5,528 nt of DNA from Bacteroidales bacterium UBA2714 (GCA_002354035.1 DEKU01000061.1:1-5528), one strand, 5' to 3'; positions 1 to 5,494 are shown, numbered from the stretch's first letter. Numbers and translations are program-made. Notes: generated by a model not told the origin, from the letters alone.

Positions 1-62
1 ATCGTTTCGGCTGCATCAATATGGGTAACGCAAAACGGGCATGGATATTGCTTGGAGAATAG
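1..62 (+). other. Left-edge sequence; possible 3' end of a convergent plus-strand gene
   Basis: No complete gene is visible in this stretch. Plus-strand frame 3 is open from the window edge to a TAG at 60-62 and would encode a tail ending NAKRAWILLGE. Frame 2 is open only to a TAA at 26-28. A convergent gene ending at 62, directly against the hairpin at 63-97, would make that hairpin a shared terminator. Nineteen codons are too few to prove coding, and nothing in them is recognisable. It could equally be plain intergenic DNA downstream of the operon. Confidence 0.2.
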
Positions 63-97
63 AAAAAAGGCAGCCCAGAATGGTGGGACTGCCTTTT
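63..97 (-). terminator. Intrinsic terminator of the methylmalonyl-CoA decarboxylase operon
   Basis: Read on the minus strand, AAAAGGCAG (97-89) pairs perfectly with CTGCCTTTT (73-65). The stem continues inward as CCCA/TGGG (87-84 with 77-74) after a one-base bulge at 88, leaving a six-base loop. The 3' side runs into six consecutive T (68-63 on the minus strand). A GC-rich stem followed by a T tract, 50 bases past the stop codon of the last gene, is a classical Rho-independent terminator. The plus strand gives a similar stem with a shorter four-T tail, so it may also act on a convergent transcript. Confidence 0.9.
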
Positions 98-107
98 GGT
101 ACAATTG

Positions 108-135
108 CTGTAGGGCCTTGGGACAAAGCCCTCAG
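108..135 (-). other. Hairpin between the mmdB stop codon and the terminator
   Basis: An imperfect inverted repeat lies 11 bases after the last gene. CTG (108-110) pairs with CAG (133-135), AGGGC (112-116) with GCCCT (128-132), and TTG (118-120) with CAA (124-126). There is a bulge at 111, one C/A mismatch (117/127) and a three-base loop. No T tract follows it on the minus strand, so it is not itself a typical terminator. It forms a tandem pair with the terminator at 63-97 and could protect the mRNA 3' end, which is inference. Confidence 0.5.
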
Positions 136-146
136 CGATAAAATGA

Positions 147-1319
147 TTAGTGGAGGAATGCAAGCAGGATACCGGCAGCAACAGCCGAACCCACAACACC
201 GGCCACATTGGGACCCATGGCGTGCTGGAGGAGGTAGTTGGTGCGGTCGTATTCAAGACCCACATTGTTGGACACACGGGCGGCGTCGGGCACGGCGCTG
301 ACACCGGAGTTGCCGATGAGGGGGTTGATCTTGTTGCCTTCTTTGAGGAAGAGGTTGAACAGTTTCACGAAGAGGACACCGAAGAAGGTGGCCACGATGA
401 AGGAGAAAGCACCAAGACAGAAGATGAGGATAGAGCGGCCGGTGAGGAATGAGGTGGCCTGGGTGGAAGCACCCACGGTGATGCCGATGAGGAGGGTGCA
501 GACATTGACCACGGCGTTGCTGGCCACTTCGCTCAGACGCTTGGTGACACCGCATTCTTTAAGCAGGTTGCCGAAGAAGAGCATGCCCAGCAGCGGGAGA
601 CCCGACGGCACGATGAAGGCACAGAAGAGGAAACCTACGATGGGGAAGGAGATCTTCTCGAGTTTGGAGACCTGACGCGGAGGTTTCATGCGGATGGTGC
701 GTTCCTTGGGGGTTGTCATGAGACGCATGATGGGCGGCTGGATGACGGGGACAAGAGCCATGTAGGAATAGGCCGAGACGGCGATGGCACCCATGAGGTC
801 GGGGGCAAGCTGCGAGGAGAGGAAGATGGCGGTGGGGCCGTCGGCTCCACCGATGATGCCAATGGCACCAGCCTCGTTAGGAGCAAACCCTAAGGCCAGA
901 GCACCAGCGTAGGCGGCAAAGATGCCGGTTTGCGCTGCGGCACCGATGAGGAAGAGTTTGGGATTGGAGAGCAGGGCTGAGAAGTCCGTCATGGCTCCAA
1001 TACCCAGGAATATTAGTGGTGGGTACCAGCCGTTTTGCACTCCGTGGTAGAGGATGTTGAGGACTGAGCCTGACTCGTAGATACCTATCTTCAATCCGGG
1101 ATAGAAGGGGATGTTGCCCACAAGCATACCAAATCCGATGGGGACAAGGAGCAAGGGCTCAAATTCGAACCGGATTCCAAGGAAGATGAAGACCAGTCCG
1201 ATAAGAATCATGATGATGTGGCCCCATGTGACATTGGCGAAACCAGTGTACATAAGGAACTGTACCATCTGGGTCGACAGAAAGTCCATGAAACCACCTG
1301 AAGCTAATAAATTAAACAT
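147..1319 (-). CDS. mmdB: Methylmalonyl-CoA decarboxylase, sodium-pumping beta subunit (OadB/MmdB family)
   Basis: This is the integral membrane subunit that decarboxylates carboxybiotin and couples the reaction to Na+ export across the inner membrane. The 390-residue product is hydrophobic along most of its length, with roughly ten membrane or re-entrant segments. It carries the family hallmarks: GFGMLVGNIPF (62-72), IIGGADGPTAI (155-165, containing the conserved Asp of the Na+/carboxybiotin site region), NVCTLLIGITVGAST (272-286), GNSGVSAVPDAARVSN (336-351) and the C-terminal HAMGPNVAGVVGSA (366-379). A basic cytoplasmic loop (about 200-222) separates the two halves. It is slightly shorter than the roughly 430 residues of enterobacterial OadB and looks intact. 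The start is uncertain: ATG at 1319 has an AT-rich leader, but ATG at 1289 (product beginning MDFLSTQ) resembles remembered family N-termini and has AGGTGG just upstream. It is the last gene of the operon and ends 50 bases before a strong terminator. OadB subunits of oxaloacetate and glutaconyl-CoA decarboxylases are alike; the neighbours decide the methylmalonyl-CoA assignment. Confidence 0.95.
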   Translation of the reverse strand: MFNLLASGGFMDFLSTQMVQFLMYTGFANVTWGHIIMILIGLVFIFLGIRFEFEPLLLVPIGFGMLVGNIPFYPGLKIGIYESGSVLNILYHGVQNGWYPPLIFLGIGAMTDFSALLSNPKLFLIGAAAQTGIFAAYAGALALGFAPNEAGAIGIIGGADGPTAIFLSSQLAPDLMGAIAVSAYSYMALVPVIQPPIMRLMTTPKERTIRMKPPRQVSKLEKISFPIVGFLFCAFIVPSGLPLLGMLFFGNLLKECGVTKRLSEVASNAVVNVCTLLIGITVGASTQATSFLTGRSILIFCLGAFSFIVATFFGVLFVKLFNLFLKEGNKINPLIGNSGVSAVPDAARVSNNVGLEYDRTNYLLQHAMGPNVAGVVGSAVAAGILLAFLH

Positions 1320-1339
1320 TGCCTATTAATTATTTTTGT

Positions 1340-1364
1340 CGGAGAGCCGCAGGAGGGCAGTCCG
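1340..1364 (-). other. Weak GC-rich inverted repeat in the mmdC-mmdB spacer
   Basis: CGGA (1340-1343) can pair with TCCG (1361-1364) and GCC (1346-1348) with GGC (1356-1358), around a 2x2 internal loop and a seven-base loop. The 68-base spacer is otherwise AT-rich on the mmdB side. CGGAGAG also occurs twice as a direct repeat (1340-1346 and 1363-1369). The pairing is short and could be chance. It is recorded because each spacer in this operon has such an element. Confidence 0.25.
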
Positions 1365-1387
1365 GAGAGGTTAAAAGGATTGTTGTA

Positions 1388-1840
1388 TTAACTGATGACG
1401 ATGAGGGTATCGCCTTCGAGAACGCTGTCGCCTTTACGGACACTGACAGAGGTGACGGTGCCGTCGGTATCGGCTTCGATGTTGTTCTCCATCTTCATGG
1501 CCTCGAGCAGGACAACGGTCTGGCCACTCTTGACCTGGTCGCCGACGTTGACAAAGACGTCGAGGATGGTGCCGGGCAGAGGGGTGGTGACTTTGGTGCC
1601 ACCGGCGGCGGAGCCGGGTTTGGGAGCAGAGGCACGCTGCACATCGCCGTTGGCGGCCGAGACGCGGGGAGCGGGACGGTCGCTGATGACGGTGGTGCGA
1701 TGCTGATGAGCCTGCAGCTCTTGGTCAATGGTGACGGTGTAGGGGGTGCCGTTCACTTCAAGTTTGATTTCTTGGCCTTCCACTTCGTTGATGTCGACGG
1801 AGTAGCTGTTGCCGTTTATTTTAAGCTTGTAATTCTTCAT
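1388..1840 (-). CDS. mmdC: Biotin carboxyl carrier subunit of methylmalonyl-CoA decarboxylase
   Basis: This protein carries the covalently bound biotin that shuttles the carboxyl group from the alpha subunit to the membrane beta subunit. The 150-residue product has a short beta-rich N-terminal part (2-40, with the related stretches LKINGNSYSVDI and LEVNGTPYTVTI). An Ala/Pro/Ser-rich flexible linker follows (about 55-82), then a C-terminal biotinyl/lipoyl-attachment domain (about 83-150). The biotinylation motif EAMKM lies at 113-117, with Lys116 as the acceptor; PLPG (87-90) and the spacing of the closing strands are standard for the fold. The length matches stand-alone carriers of Bacteroidales decarboxylases rather than a fused carboxylase chain. 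The start at 1840 is supported by an A-rich leader (AACAACAAGAA) directly before ATG; no Shine-Dalgarno is visible. It lies between the OadG-like and beta subunit genes, as expected for this complex. Confidence 0.95.
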   Translation of the reverse strand: MKNYKLKINGNSYSVDINEVEGQEIKLEVNGTPYTVTIDQELQAHQHRTTVISDRPAPRVSAANGDVQRASAPKPGSAAGGTKVTTPLPGTILDVFVNVGDQVKSGQTVVLLEAMKMENNIEADTDGTVTSVSVRKGDSVLEGDTLIVIS

Positions 1841-1855
1841 TTCTTGTTGTTATAT

Positions 1856-1871
1856 GCCCGGAGCCCCGGGC
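1856..1871 (-). other. GC-rich hairpin upstream of the biotin carrier gene
   Basis: GCCCGG (1856-1861) and CCGGGC (1866-1871) form a perfect six-base-pair stem with a four-base loop, ending 15 bases before the mmdC start codon. A competing pairing, CGGAG (1859-1863) with CTCCG (1884-1888), would exclude it. No T tract follows, so it is not a terminator. Its closeness to the start could affect translation or mRNA processing, which is inference. The spacer also contains an eight-base palindrome at 1891-1898. Confidence 0.45.
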
Positions 1872-1920
1872 TGGGCGGATGGACTCCGCAGTTTAAACTA
1901 TTGATTAATGTCGGTGAGGC

Positions 1921-2916
1921 TTATTTGCGGACTGAGAAATAGCGGTTCATGTTGTAGAACTTGGCATTCCACGGAGTCCAGGCACGCTCGGTTTTCTGGA
2001 TGGTGATGATGGTGTCTTCCACATCGTGGAGGTCCTGACTGTAAGCAAAGATGGCCGCAGCAATGGCAACGTGGACTTCATCCTCGACTGAGCCACCAGC
2101 CACCTTGGCGGGAGTGCTGCCTTTGGCGGGCTGGGCTTTGCGGTTCTGGAAACGCTGGATGAGTTTGCCATAGCCACCCATGAGGAACATGATGCAGATG
2201 AGGGCAAAGAAGACCACCGAGACAGCCACAATGGCAAGACCGGCACCATAGGGGTCGGAGGCTTTGATGCGCTCGGCCTGTTTGGGCACATGGTAGTGGA
2301 AATCAGATGCCGGGGTGATGTTTTCGAGTCCATCAGTGTAGCTGACATAGTTGATGTCGTAGCCTACGGGGTTGTTTCCAACCACGATAATCTGGTCGGA
2401 GCAGGGGTCGAGGCGGAATGCATAGGAGTTGCTCTTGAAACCGACGCAGGAGACAGCTTTGAGACTGTCGAAGCCTTGCTCGTCGAGACATTTGACAGGG
2501 TTCATGCTGACCACGGCAAGATAAGAGGTGTCTTTCTTGGAGCTGGCCAGAACAAGAATCTTGTCGCCGCAGACGGAGACAGAGCGGGGACGCAGGATGT
2601 TGGCGAGATCGTGGCGGCCTGTGAAACGGTCGGTAGTGAAACGACCCACACGTTGGAGACCGTCGGCCTTGCGCACAAGGAGGTCGACAGCACAGTCAAT
2701 GCTGTCGATAAGCACGAAGGCTTGCTTTTCGGGGATATAGCAAATCTGGTTGGATGTGAAATCCATGGGGGCCGGTGCCGGAGCGATGGCTTCGGGAGCT
2801 TCGGGTGCAGGGCCGAGCGGAGGATTGCCGGCAGGACCGGGCTGCGCAAAAGCTGAGCCAGCAGTGAGGCACATGCCAACCAGAATTGTGACTACGGATT
2901 TAATAATCTTATTCAT
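1921..2916 (-). CDS. OadG/MmdD-like membrane subunit with a large extracytoplasmic N-terminal domain
   Basis: Probably the small membrane-anchoring (gamma/delta) subunit of the Na+-pumping decarboxylase, greatly enlarged at its N-terminus. From ATG at 2916 the protein has 331 residues. It has a Sec signal peptide (1-24, likely cut after AFA), a Pro/Ala-rich linker (25-51), a beta-rich region with six cysteines (52 to about 205; Cys59, 75, 116, 143, 157, 172), one transmembrane helix (about 224-248) and a basic stretch that places the C-terminus in the cytoplasm. The tail carries a signature I associate with Bacteroidales OadG proteins: EVHVAIAAAIFAY (280-292), HDVEDTIITIQK (297-308) and WTPWNAKFY (313-321). 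Canonical OadG is only about 80-100 residues. As I recall, many Bacteroides homologues have a lamin-tail-like domain N-terminally; this one does not obviously match that and instead has short strands resembling beta-propeller blades. The ATG at 2916 is chosen over an in-frame TTG at 2937 because it starts the signal peptide cleanly. Family assignment is good for the C-terminal third; the function of the N-terminal domain is unknown. Confidence 0.8.
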   Translation of the reverse strand: MNKIIKSVVTILVGMCLTAGSAFAQPGPAGNPPLGPAPEAPEAIAPAPAPMDFTSNQICYIPEKQAFVLIDSIDCAVDLLVRKADGLQRVGRFTTDRFTGRHDLANILRPRSVSVCGDKILVLASSKKDTSYLAVVSMNPVKCLDEQGFDSLKAVSCVGFKSNSYAFRLDPCSDQIIVVGNNPVGYDINYVSYTDGLENITPASDFHYHVPKQAERIKASDPYGAGLAIVAVSVVFFALICIMFLMGGYGKLIQRFQNRKAQPAKGSTPAKVAGGSVEDEVHVAIAAAIFAYSQDLHDVEDTIITIQKTERAWTPWNAKFYNMNRYFSVRK

Positions 2917-2967
2917 TTCAGATAAAAGGAATAACAATCAAAATGTTTGTTTTCGGAATTGAGGCAA

Positions 2968-2999
2968 TGCCACGGGAGGGGAAACCCCGTCCCATGGCA
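2968..2999 (-). other. Strong intercistronic hairpin between the lipoprotein and OadG-like genes
   Basis: TGCCA (2968-2972) pairs with TGGCA (2995-2999), GGGA (2974-2977) with TCCC (2990-2993), and GGGG (2978-2981) with CCCC (2985-2988). The only interruptions are one C/A mismatch (2973/2994), a single bulged G (2989) and an AAA loop. This is the most stable-looking structure in the window. The minus-strand sequence that follows has no T run, so it is unlikely to be an efficient intrinsic terminator. It lies 17 bases past the lipoprotein stop codon and about 50 bases before the next start, a position suited to mRNA end protection or partial polarity (inference). Confidence 0.7.
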
Positions 3000-3016
3000 C
3001 GACCCAATCTTAAAGC

Positions 3017-3355
3017 TTAGTTGGCCTTTTTGCAGCACTCTTTCTTGCCTTCGCAACCTTGCTTGTCTTTGCAGCACTCTTTTTTCTGAGCGCAGCAGCT
3101 GTCCTGACCGTCCTTGGCGCAGCACTTGTGGTCGCAAGGCTTGCAGCAGTTGGTGTCGGTGCAGTTGGCGCAGTTGCTGGCGGCACAAGTGGTGTCAGCG
3201 CAGGTGCAGTCGTGGTGATGAGCGCACTGATGCTCGCACATCTCGGTCTGAGCGGCACTGTCAACGGTCTCCTCAGCGGGCTGATTGTTGTTGCAAGAGG
3301 AAAAGCCGAATGCAAAAGCGGCAGCTACTAAAGCAGTTAAGAAAACTTTCTTCAT
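3017..3355 (-). CDS. Small cysteine-rich lipoprotein of unknown function
   Basis: I do not recognise a named family. The 112-residue product begins with a signal peptide (MKK, a hydrophobic stretch 4-18) ending in a lipobox-like FSSC, with Cys21 as the probable lipidated residue, so it should sit in the cell envelope. A short polar linker follows, with acidic residues at 28, 29 and 32. Residues 40-108 then hold 19 further cysteines, including five CC pairs (70-71, 78-79, 87-88, 94-95, 107-108), plus His42, His46-48 and His76. Lysines are frequent towards the C-terminus, and KKECCK occurs twice (91-96 and 104-109). This composition suggests metal binding or dense disulfide bonding, with no direct evidence for either. 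The start has an A-rich leader (AACAACACAAA) like that of mmdC. The codons fit a real gene, since lipobox and signal features would not arise by chance in a shadow frame. Its position inside the decarboxylase cluster is unexpected. Confidence 0.85.
   Translation of the reverse strand: MKKVFLTALVAAAFAFGFSSCNNNQPAEETVDSAAQTEMCEHQCAHHHDCTCADTTCAASNCANCTDTNCCKPCDHKCCAKDGQDSCCAQKKECCKDKQGCEGKKECCKKAN
3029..3082 (-). repeat. Internal 39-base-spaced direct repeat in the cysteine-rich gene
   Basis: The 15-base sequence TTTGCAGCACTCTTT occurs at 3029-3043 and again at 3068-3082, an offset of 39 bases (13 codons, in frame). It encodes the two KKECCK segments of the lipoprotein. This suggests that the cysteine-rich tail grew by small in-frame duplication. 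Convergence forced by a biased amino-acid composition is possible, but identical codon choice over 15 bases favours duplication. Confidence 0.6.
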
Positions 3356-3374
3356 TTTGTGTTGTTAATTTTGT

Positions 3375-3389
3375 GGGGTGAAGAACCCC
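3375..3389 (-). other. Short hairpin in the mmdA-lipoprotein spacer
   Basis: GGGGT (3375-3379) and ACCCC (3385-3389) form a perfect five-base-pair stem with a five-base loop, in a 79-base spacer that is otherwise strongly AT-rich. On the minus strand it is followed by an A-rich, not T-rich, sequence leading to the lipoprotein start 19 bases away, so it is not an intrinsic terminator for that direction. It is short and its role is unknown. Confidence 0.35.
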
Positions 3390-3434
3390 TGGTTAATAAA
3401 TAAATATTATTGATACTAAAATCAATCTACATTA

Positions 3435-4994
3435 TTATAACGGGATGTTGTTGTGCTTCTTGAGCGGCAGGGACTCTTTCTTGGAGGCCAGCACCTGCAA
3501 GGCACGGGTGATGCGGAAACGAGTGTTGCGGGGCTCGATGATGTCGTCGATATAACCGAAACGGGCAGCACAGTAGGGGTTGGCGAACTGGTCGTTGTAC
3601 TCGATTTCCTTCTGGGCGATAAACTTGGCGCGTTCTTCGGGGTCTTGGATGTCCTTGATTTGACGGCCATAGAGCACCTCAGTGGCACCACTGGCACCCA
3701 TGACGGCAATCTGAGCCGTGGGCCAAGCATAGTTGAAGTCGCCGCGGAGCTGTTTGCAGCTCATCACGATATGGGCACCGCCATAGCTCTTGCGCAGGGT
3801 GACGGTCACCTTAGGCACCGTAGCTTCGCCATAAGCGAAGAGCATCTTGGCGCCATGCACAATGACGCCATTGTATTCCTGGCCAGTGCCGGGCAGGAAG
3901 CCGGGGACATCGACAAGGGTGACAATGGGGATATTGAAAGCATCGCAGAAACGGACAAAACGACCGCCCTTGCGCGAAGCGTTGCTGTCAAGCACACCGG
4001 CCATGGCCTTAGGCTGGTTGGCCACAATACCCACAGCCTGGCCGCCGAAACGAGCAAAACCAACCAACAGGTTGGGAGCAAACTTCTCATGGACCTGAAG
4101 GAACTTGCCGTCGTCAACGATGGCTTCGATAACGCCCTTCATGTCGTAAGGCTCGTTGGGGTTTTCGGGAATGATGCTGTTGAGGCTGTCCTCCAGACGG
4201 TCGACCGGATCCTCGGTGTGAACATACGGGGGTTCCTCAAAGTTGTTGGAGGGAAGATAACTCATCAAATCACGGATGAGCTTGATGGTCTCCTCCTCGG
4301 TCTCACCCACAAAGTGAGCCACACCACTCTTGGTGGCATGAACCATGGCGCCACCCAGCTTGTCGACGGTGACATCCTCGCCGGTGACAGTCTTCACCAC
4401 CTTGGGACCCGTGAGGAACATGTAGCTGTTCTCCTTGGTCATGAGGATAAAGTCGGTGAGGGCAGGGCTGTAAACCGCACCACCGGCGCAGGGGCCGAAG
4501 ATGGCGCTGATTTGGGGGATAACACCACTGGCGAGAATATTGCGCTCGAAAATCTCGGCATAGCCAGCCAACGAGTTGCTACCCTCCTGGATACGGGCTC
4601 CACCCGAATCGTTCAGGCCGATAACCGGGGCCCCGGTCTTCATGGCCTGATCCATGATTTTGCAGATTTTGAGCGACATGGTCTCGCTCAGACTACCGGC
4701 AAAAACGGTGAAATCCTGGGCAAACACATAGACGGGACGGCCGTCGATGGTGCCATAGCCGGTGACAACACCGTCACCAAGGAAGGATTGTTTCTGCATG
4801 TCGAAATTGACACAGCGGTGGGCGACAAACATGTCGAATTCCTCGAATGAGCCTTCGTCGAGCAGGAGAGCTATGCGCTCGCGGGCGGTGAGCTTGCCTT
4901 GCTCGTGCTGTTTGTCGATACGTTTCTGGCCTCCACCCATTTTGGCCTCGCTCCTCTTGTCGAGAAGTTCTTTTATCTTTTCTTCAAATGCCAT
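3435..4994 (-). CDS. mmdA: Methylmalonyl-CoA decarboxylase alpha subunit (carboxyltransferase)
   Basis: This cytoplasmic subunit transfers the carboxyl group of (S)-methylmalonyl-CoA to biotin on the carrier protein and releases propionyl-CoA. The 519-residue length is normal for the family, which has two crotonase-like carboxyltransferase halves. The N-half shows GKLTARERI (33-41), NDSGGARIQEG (128-138) and GPCAGGAVYSPA (167-178). The C-half shows VDVPGFLPGTGQE (361-373), RKSYGGAHIVM (401-411), NYAWPTAQIAVMGA (421-434) and the closing KKHNNIPL (512-519). The Gly-Gly pairs at 131-132, 171-172 and 405-406 lie where family members form oxyanion holes. Sequence alone cannot separate this from the beta subunit of propionyl-CoA carboxylase. 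The biotin carrier and OadB genes downstream, and the lack of a biotin carboxylase gene, favour the decarboxylase. The start at 4994 follows an A-rich leader without Shine-Dalgarno, and the product begins MAFEEKIKELLDKR, typical of the family. Confidence 0.96.
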   Translation of the reverse strand: MAFEEKIKELLDKRSEAKMGGGQKRIDKQHEQGKLTARERIALLLDEGSFEEFDMFVAHRCVNFDMQKQSFLGDGVVTGYGTIDGRPVYVFAQDFTVFAGSLSETMSLKICKIMDQAMKTGAPVIGLNDSGGARIQEGSNSLAGYAEIFERNILASGVIPQISAIFGPCAGGAVYSPALTDFILMTKENSYMFLTGPKVVKTVTGEDVTVDKLGGAMVHATKSGVAHFVGETEEETIKLIRDLMSYLPSNNFEEPPYVHTEDPVDRLEDSLNSIIPENPNEPYDMKGVIEAIVDDGKFLQVHEKFAPNLLVGFARFGGQAVGIVANQPKAMAGVLDSNASRKGGRFVRFCDAFNIPIVTLVDVPGFLPGTGQEYNGVIVHGAKMLFAYGEATVPKVTVTLRKSYGGAHIVMSCKQLRGDFNYAWPTAQIAVMGASGATEVLYGRQIKDIQDPEERAKFIAQKEIEYNDQFANPYCAARFGYIDDIIEPRNTRFRITRALQVLASKKESLPLKKHNNIPL

Positions 4995-5025
4995 TATTTG
5001 AATTGTTTTGTTGGTTATTGTACAT

Positions 5026-5055
5026 GGACGCTACTCGCGACCTTAGCGATCGTCC
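5026..5055 (-). other. Imperfect inverted repeat in the mce-mmdA spacer
   Basis: GGAC (5026-5029) pairs with GTCC (5052-5055) and GCTA (5030-5033) with TAGC (5044-5047), leaving a four-base bulge (5048-5051) and a ten-base loop. CGTCCG is also repeated (5051-5056, 5060-5065). This GC-rich island is flanked on both sides by AT-rich sequence. The mmdA start lies about 30 bases beyond it. A role in mRNA processing is possible but unproven. Confidence 0.35.
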
Positions 5056-5086
5056 GCCACGTCCGGAAAACTCTTTGCGGGAATAA

Positions 5087-5494
5087 TTATTTGCAACAAA
5101 ATTCTGTCAGAACTCCCAAGGTGCTCTTGGGGTGCAGGAATCCGATGTGAAGGCCTTCGGCTCCGCCACGGCTCTGCTGGTCGATGAGGCGCACGCCTTT
5201 CTCTTTGGCGTCGTTCAGGGCCTGGTCGGTGTTCTCCACGCAGAAAGCAATGTGGTGCATACCACCCTTGCCACCGTTCTTCTCGATGAAAGCCGCGATG
5301 GTGCTTTCGGGGCAGGTGGGCTCAAGGAGTTCAATTTTAACTTCGCCGATCTTGAAGAAAGCGGTTTTCACTTTCTGGTCGGTCACTTCTTCGATAGCGT
5401 AACATTTAAGACCCATGACGTCTTCCCAATAGCGGATAGCCTCGTCAAGATTGGTCACGGCAATGCCGATGTGTTCAATGTGCGAAGGGGTCAT
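5087..5494 (-). CDS. mce: Methylmalonyl-CoA epimerase
   Basis: This enzyme interconverts (R)- and (S)-methylmalonyl-CoA, linking the B12-dependent mutase product to the decarboxylase encoded downstream. The 135-residue product has the vicinal-oxygen-chelate (glyoxalase/bleomycin-resistance) fold, with two paired beta-alpha-beta-beta-beta units. Characteristic stretches are HIEHIGIAV (5-13), KIELLEP (53-59), GGMHHIAFCVEN (77-88), GFLHPKSTLGVLTEF (118-132). By alignment from memory with the Propionibacterium shermanii enzyme (His12, Gln65, His91, Glu141), the metal ligands would be His8, Glu55, His81 and Glu131. Glu replacing Gln at the second position also occurs in the human enzyme. The length is normal and the gene is intact. 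It is the first gene visible in the operon, 92 bases ahead of mmdA. The ATG at 5494 follows an A-rich leader (ACAAAGAAAAAT) and gives the expected N-terminus. VOC proteins vary in function, but the context makes epimerase very likely. Confidence 0.95.
   Translation of the reverse strand: MTPSHIEHIGIAVTNLDEAIRYWEDVMGLKCYAIEEVTDQKVKTAFFKIGEVKIELLEPTCPESTIAAFIEKNGGKGGMHHIAFCVENTDQALNDAKEKGVRLIDQQSRGGAEGLHIGFLHPKSTLGVLTEFCCK

Noticed and set aside
1111..1329. Possible small plus-strand gene covering the mmdB start
   Set aside because: It lies almost wholly antisense to the conserved N-terminal membrane part of mmdB, and its basic, Met-rich translation has no recognisable features.
1319..1942. 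Plus-strand open frame of 207 codons opposite the biotin carrier gene
   Set aside because: It is antisense to a gene with a clear biotinylation motif; the Gly/Asp/Val-rich translation is composition-driven.
2290..2856. Plus-strand open frame of 188 codons opposite the OadG-like gene
   Set aside because: It is a shadow of the minus-strand gene, which has a signal peptide, membrane helix and family signature. The plus frame has no domain features and no plausible leader.
2968..2999. Hairpin considered as an internal transcription terminator
   Set aside because: The stem is strong but no T tract follows on the minus strand, and the downstream genes are required subunits of the same complex. 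It is kept as a structural element only.
3059..3331. Plus-strand hydrophobic open frame (90 codons) opposite the cysteine-rich gene
   Set aside because: The Ala/Val/Gly/Leu-rich translation looks like a membrane peptide, but it arises from reading Cys/Lys/Ala codons in reverse. The minus strand has the signal peptide, lipobox and proper leader.
3017..3355. Cysteine-rich protein considered as a metallothionein or a ferredoxin
   Set aside because: It has a signal peptide and lipobox, unlike cytoplasmic metallothioneins, and lacks the CxxCxxCxxxCP spacing of 2[4Fe-4S] ferredoxins. A generic metal-binding role remains possible.
3453..4850. Long plus-strand open frame (465 codons) opposite mmdA
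   Set aside because: It is antisense to a clearly conserved carboxyltransferase. Long open antisense frames are common opposite GC-rich genes with strong codon bias, and the translation shows no recognisable domain.
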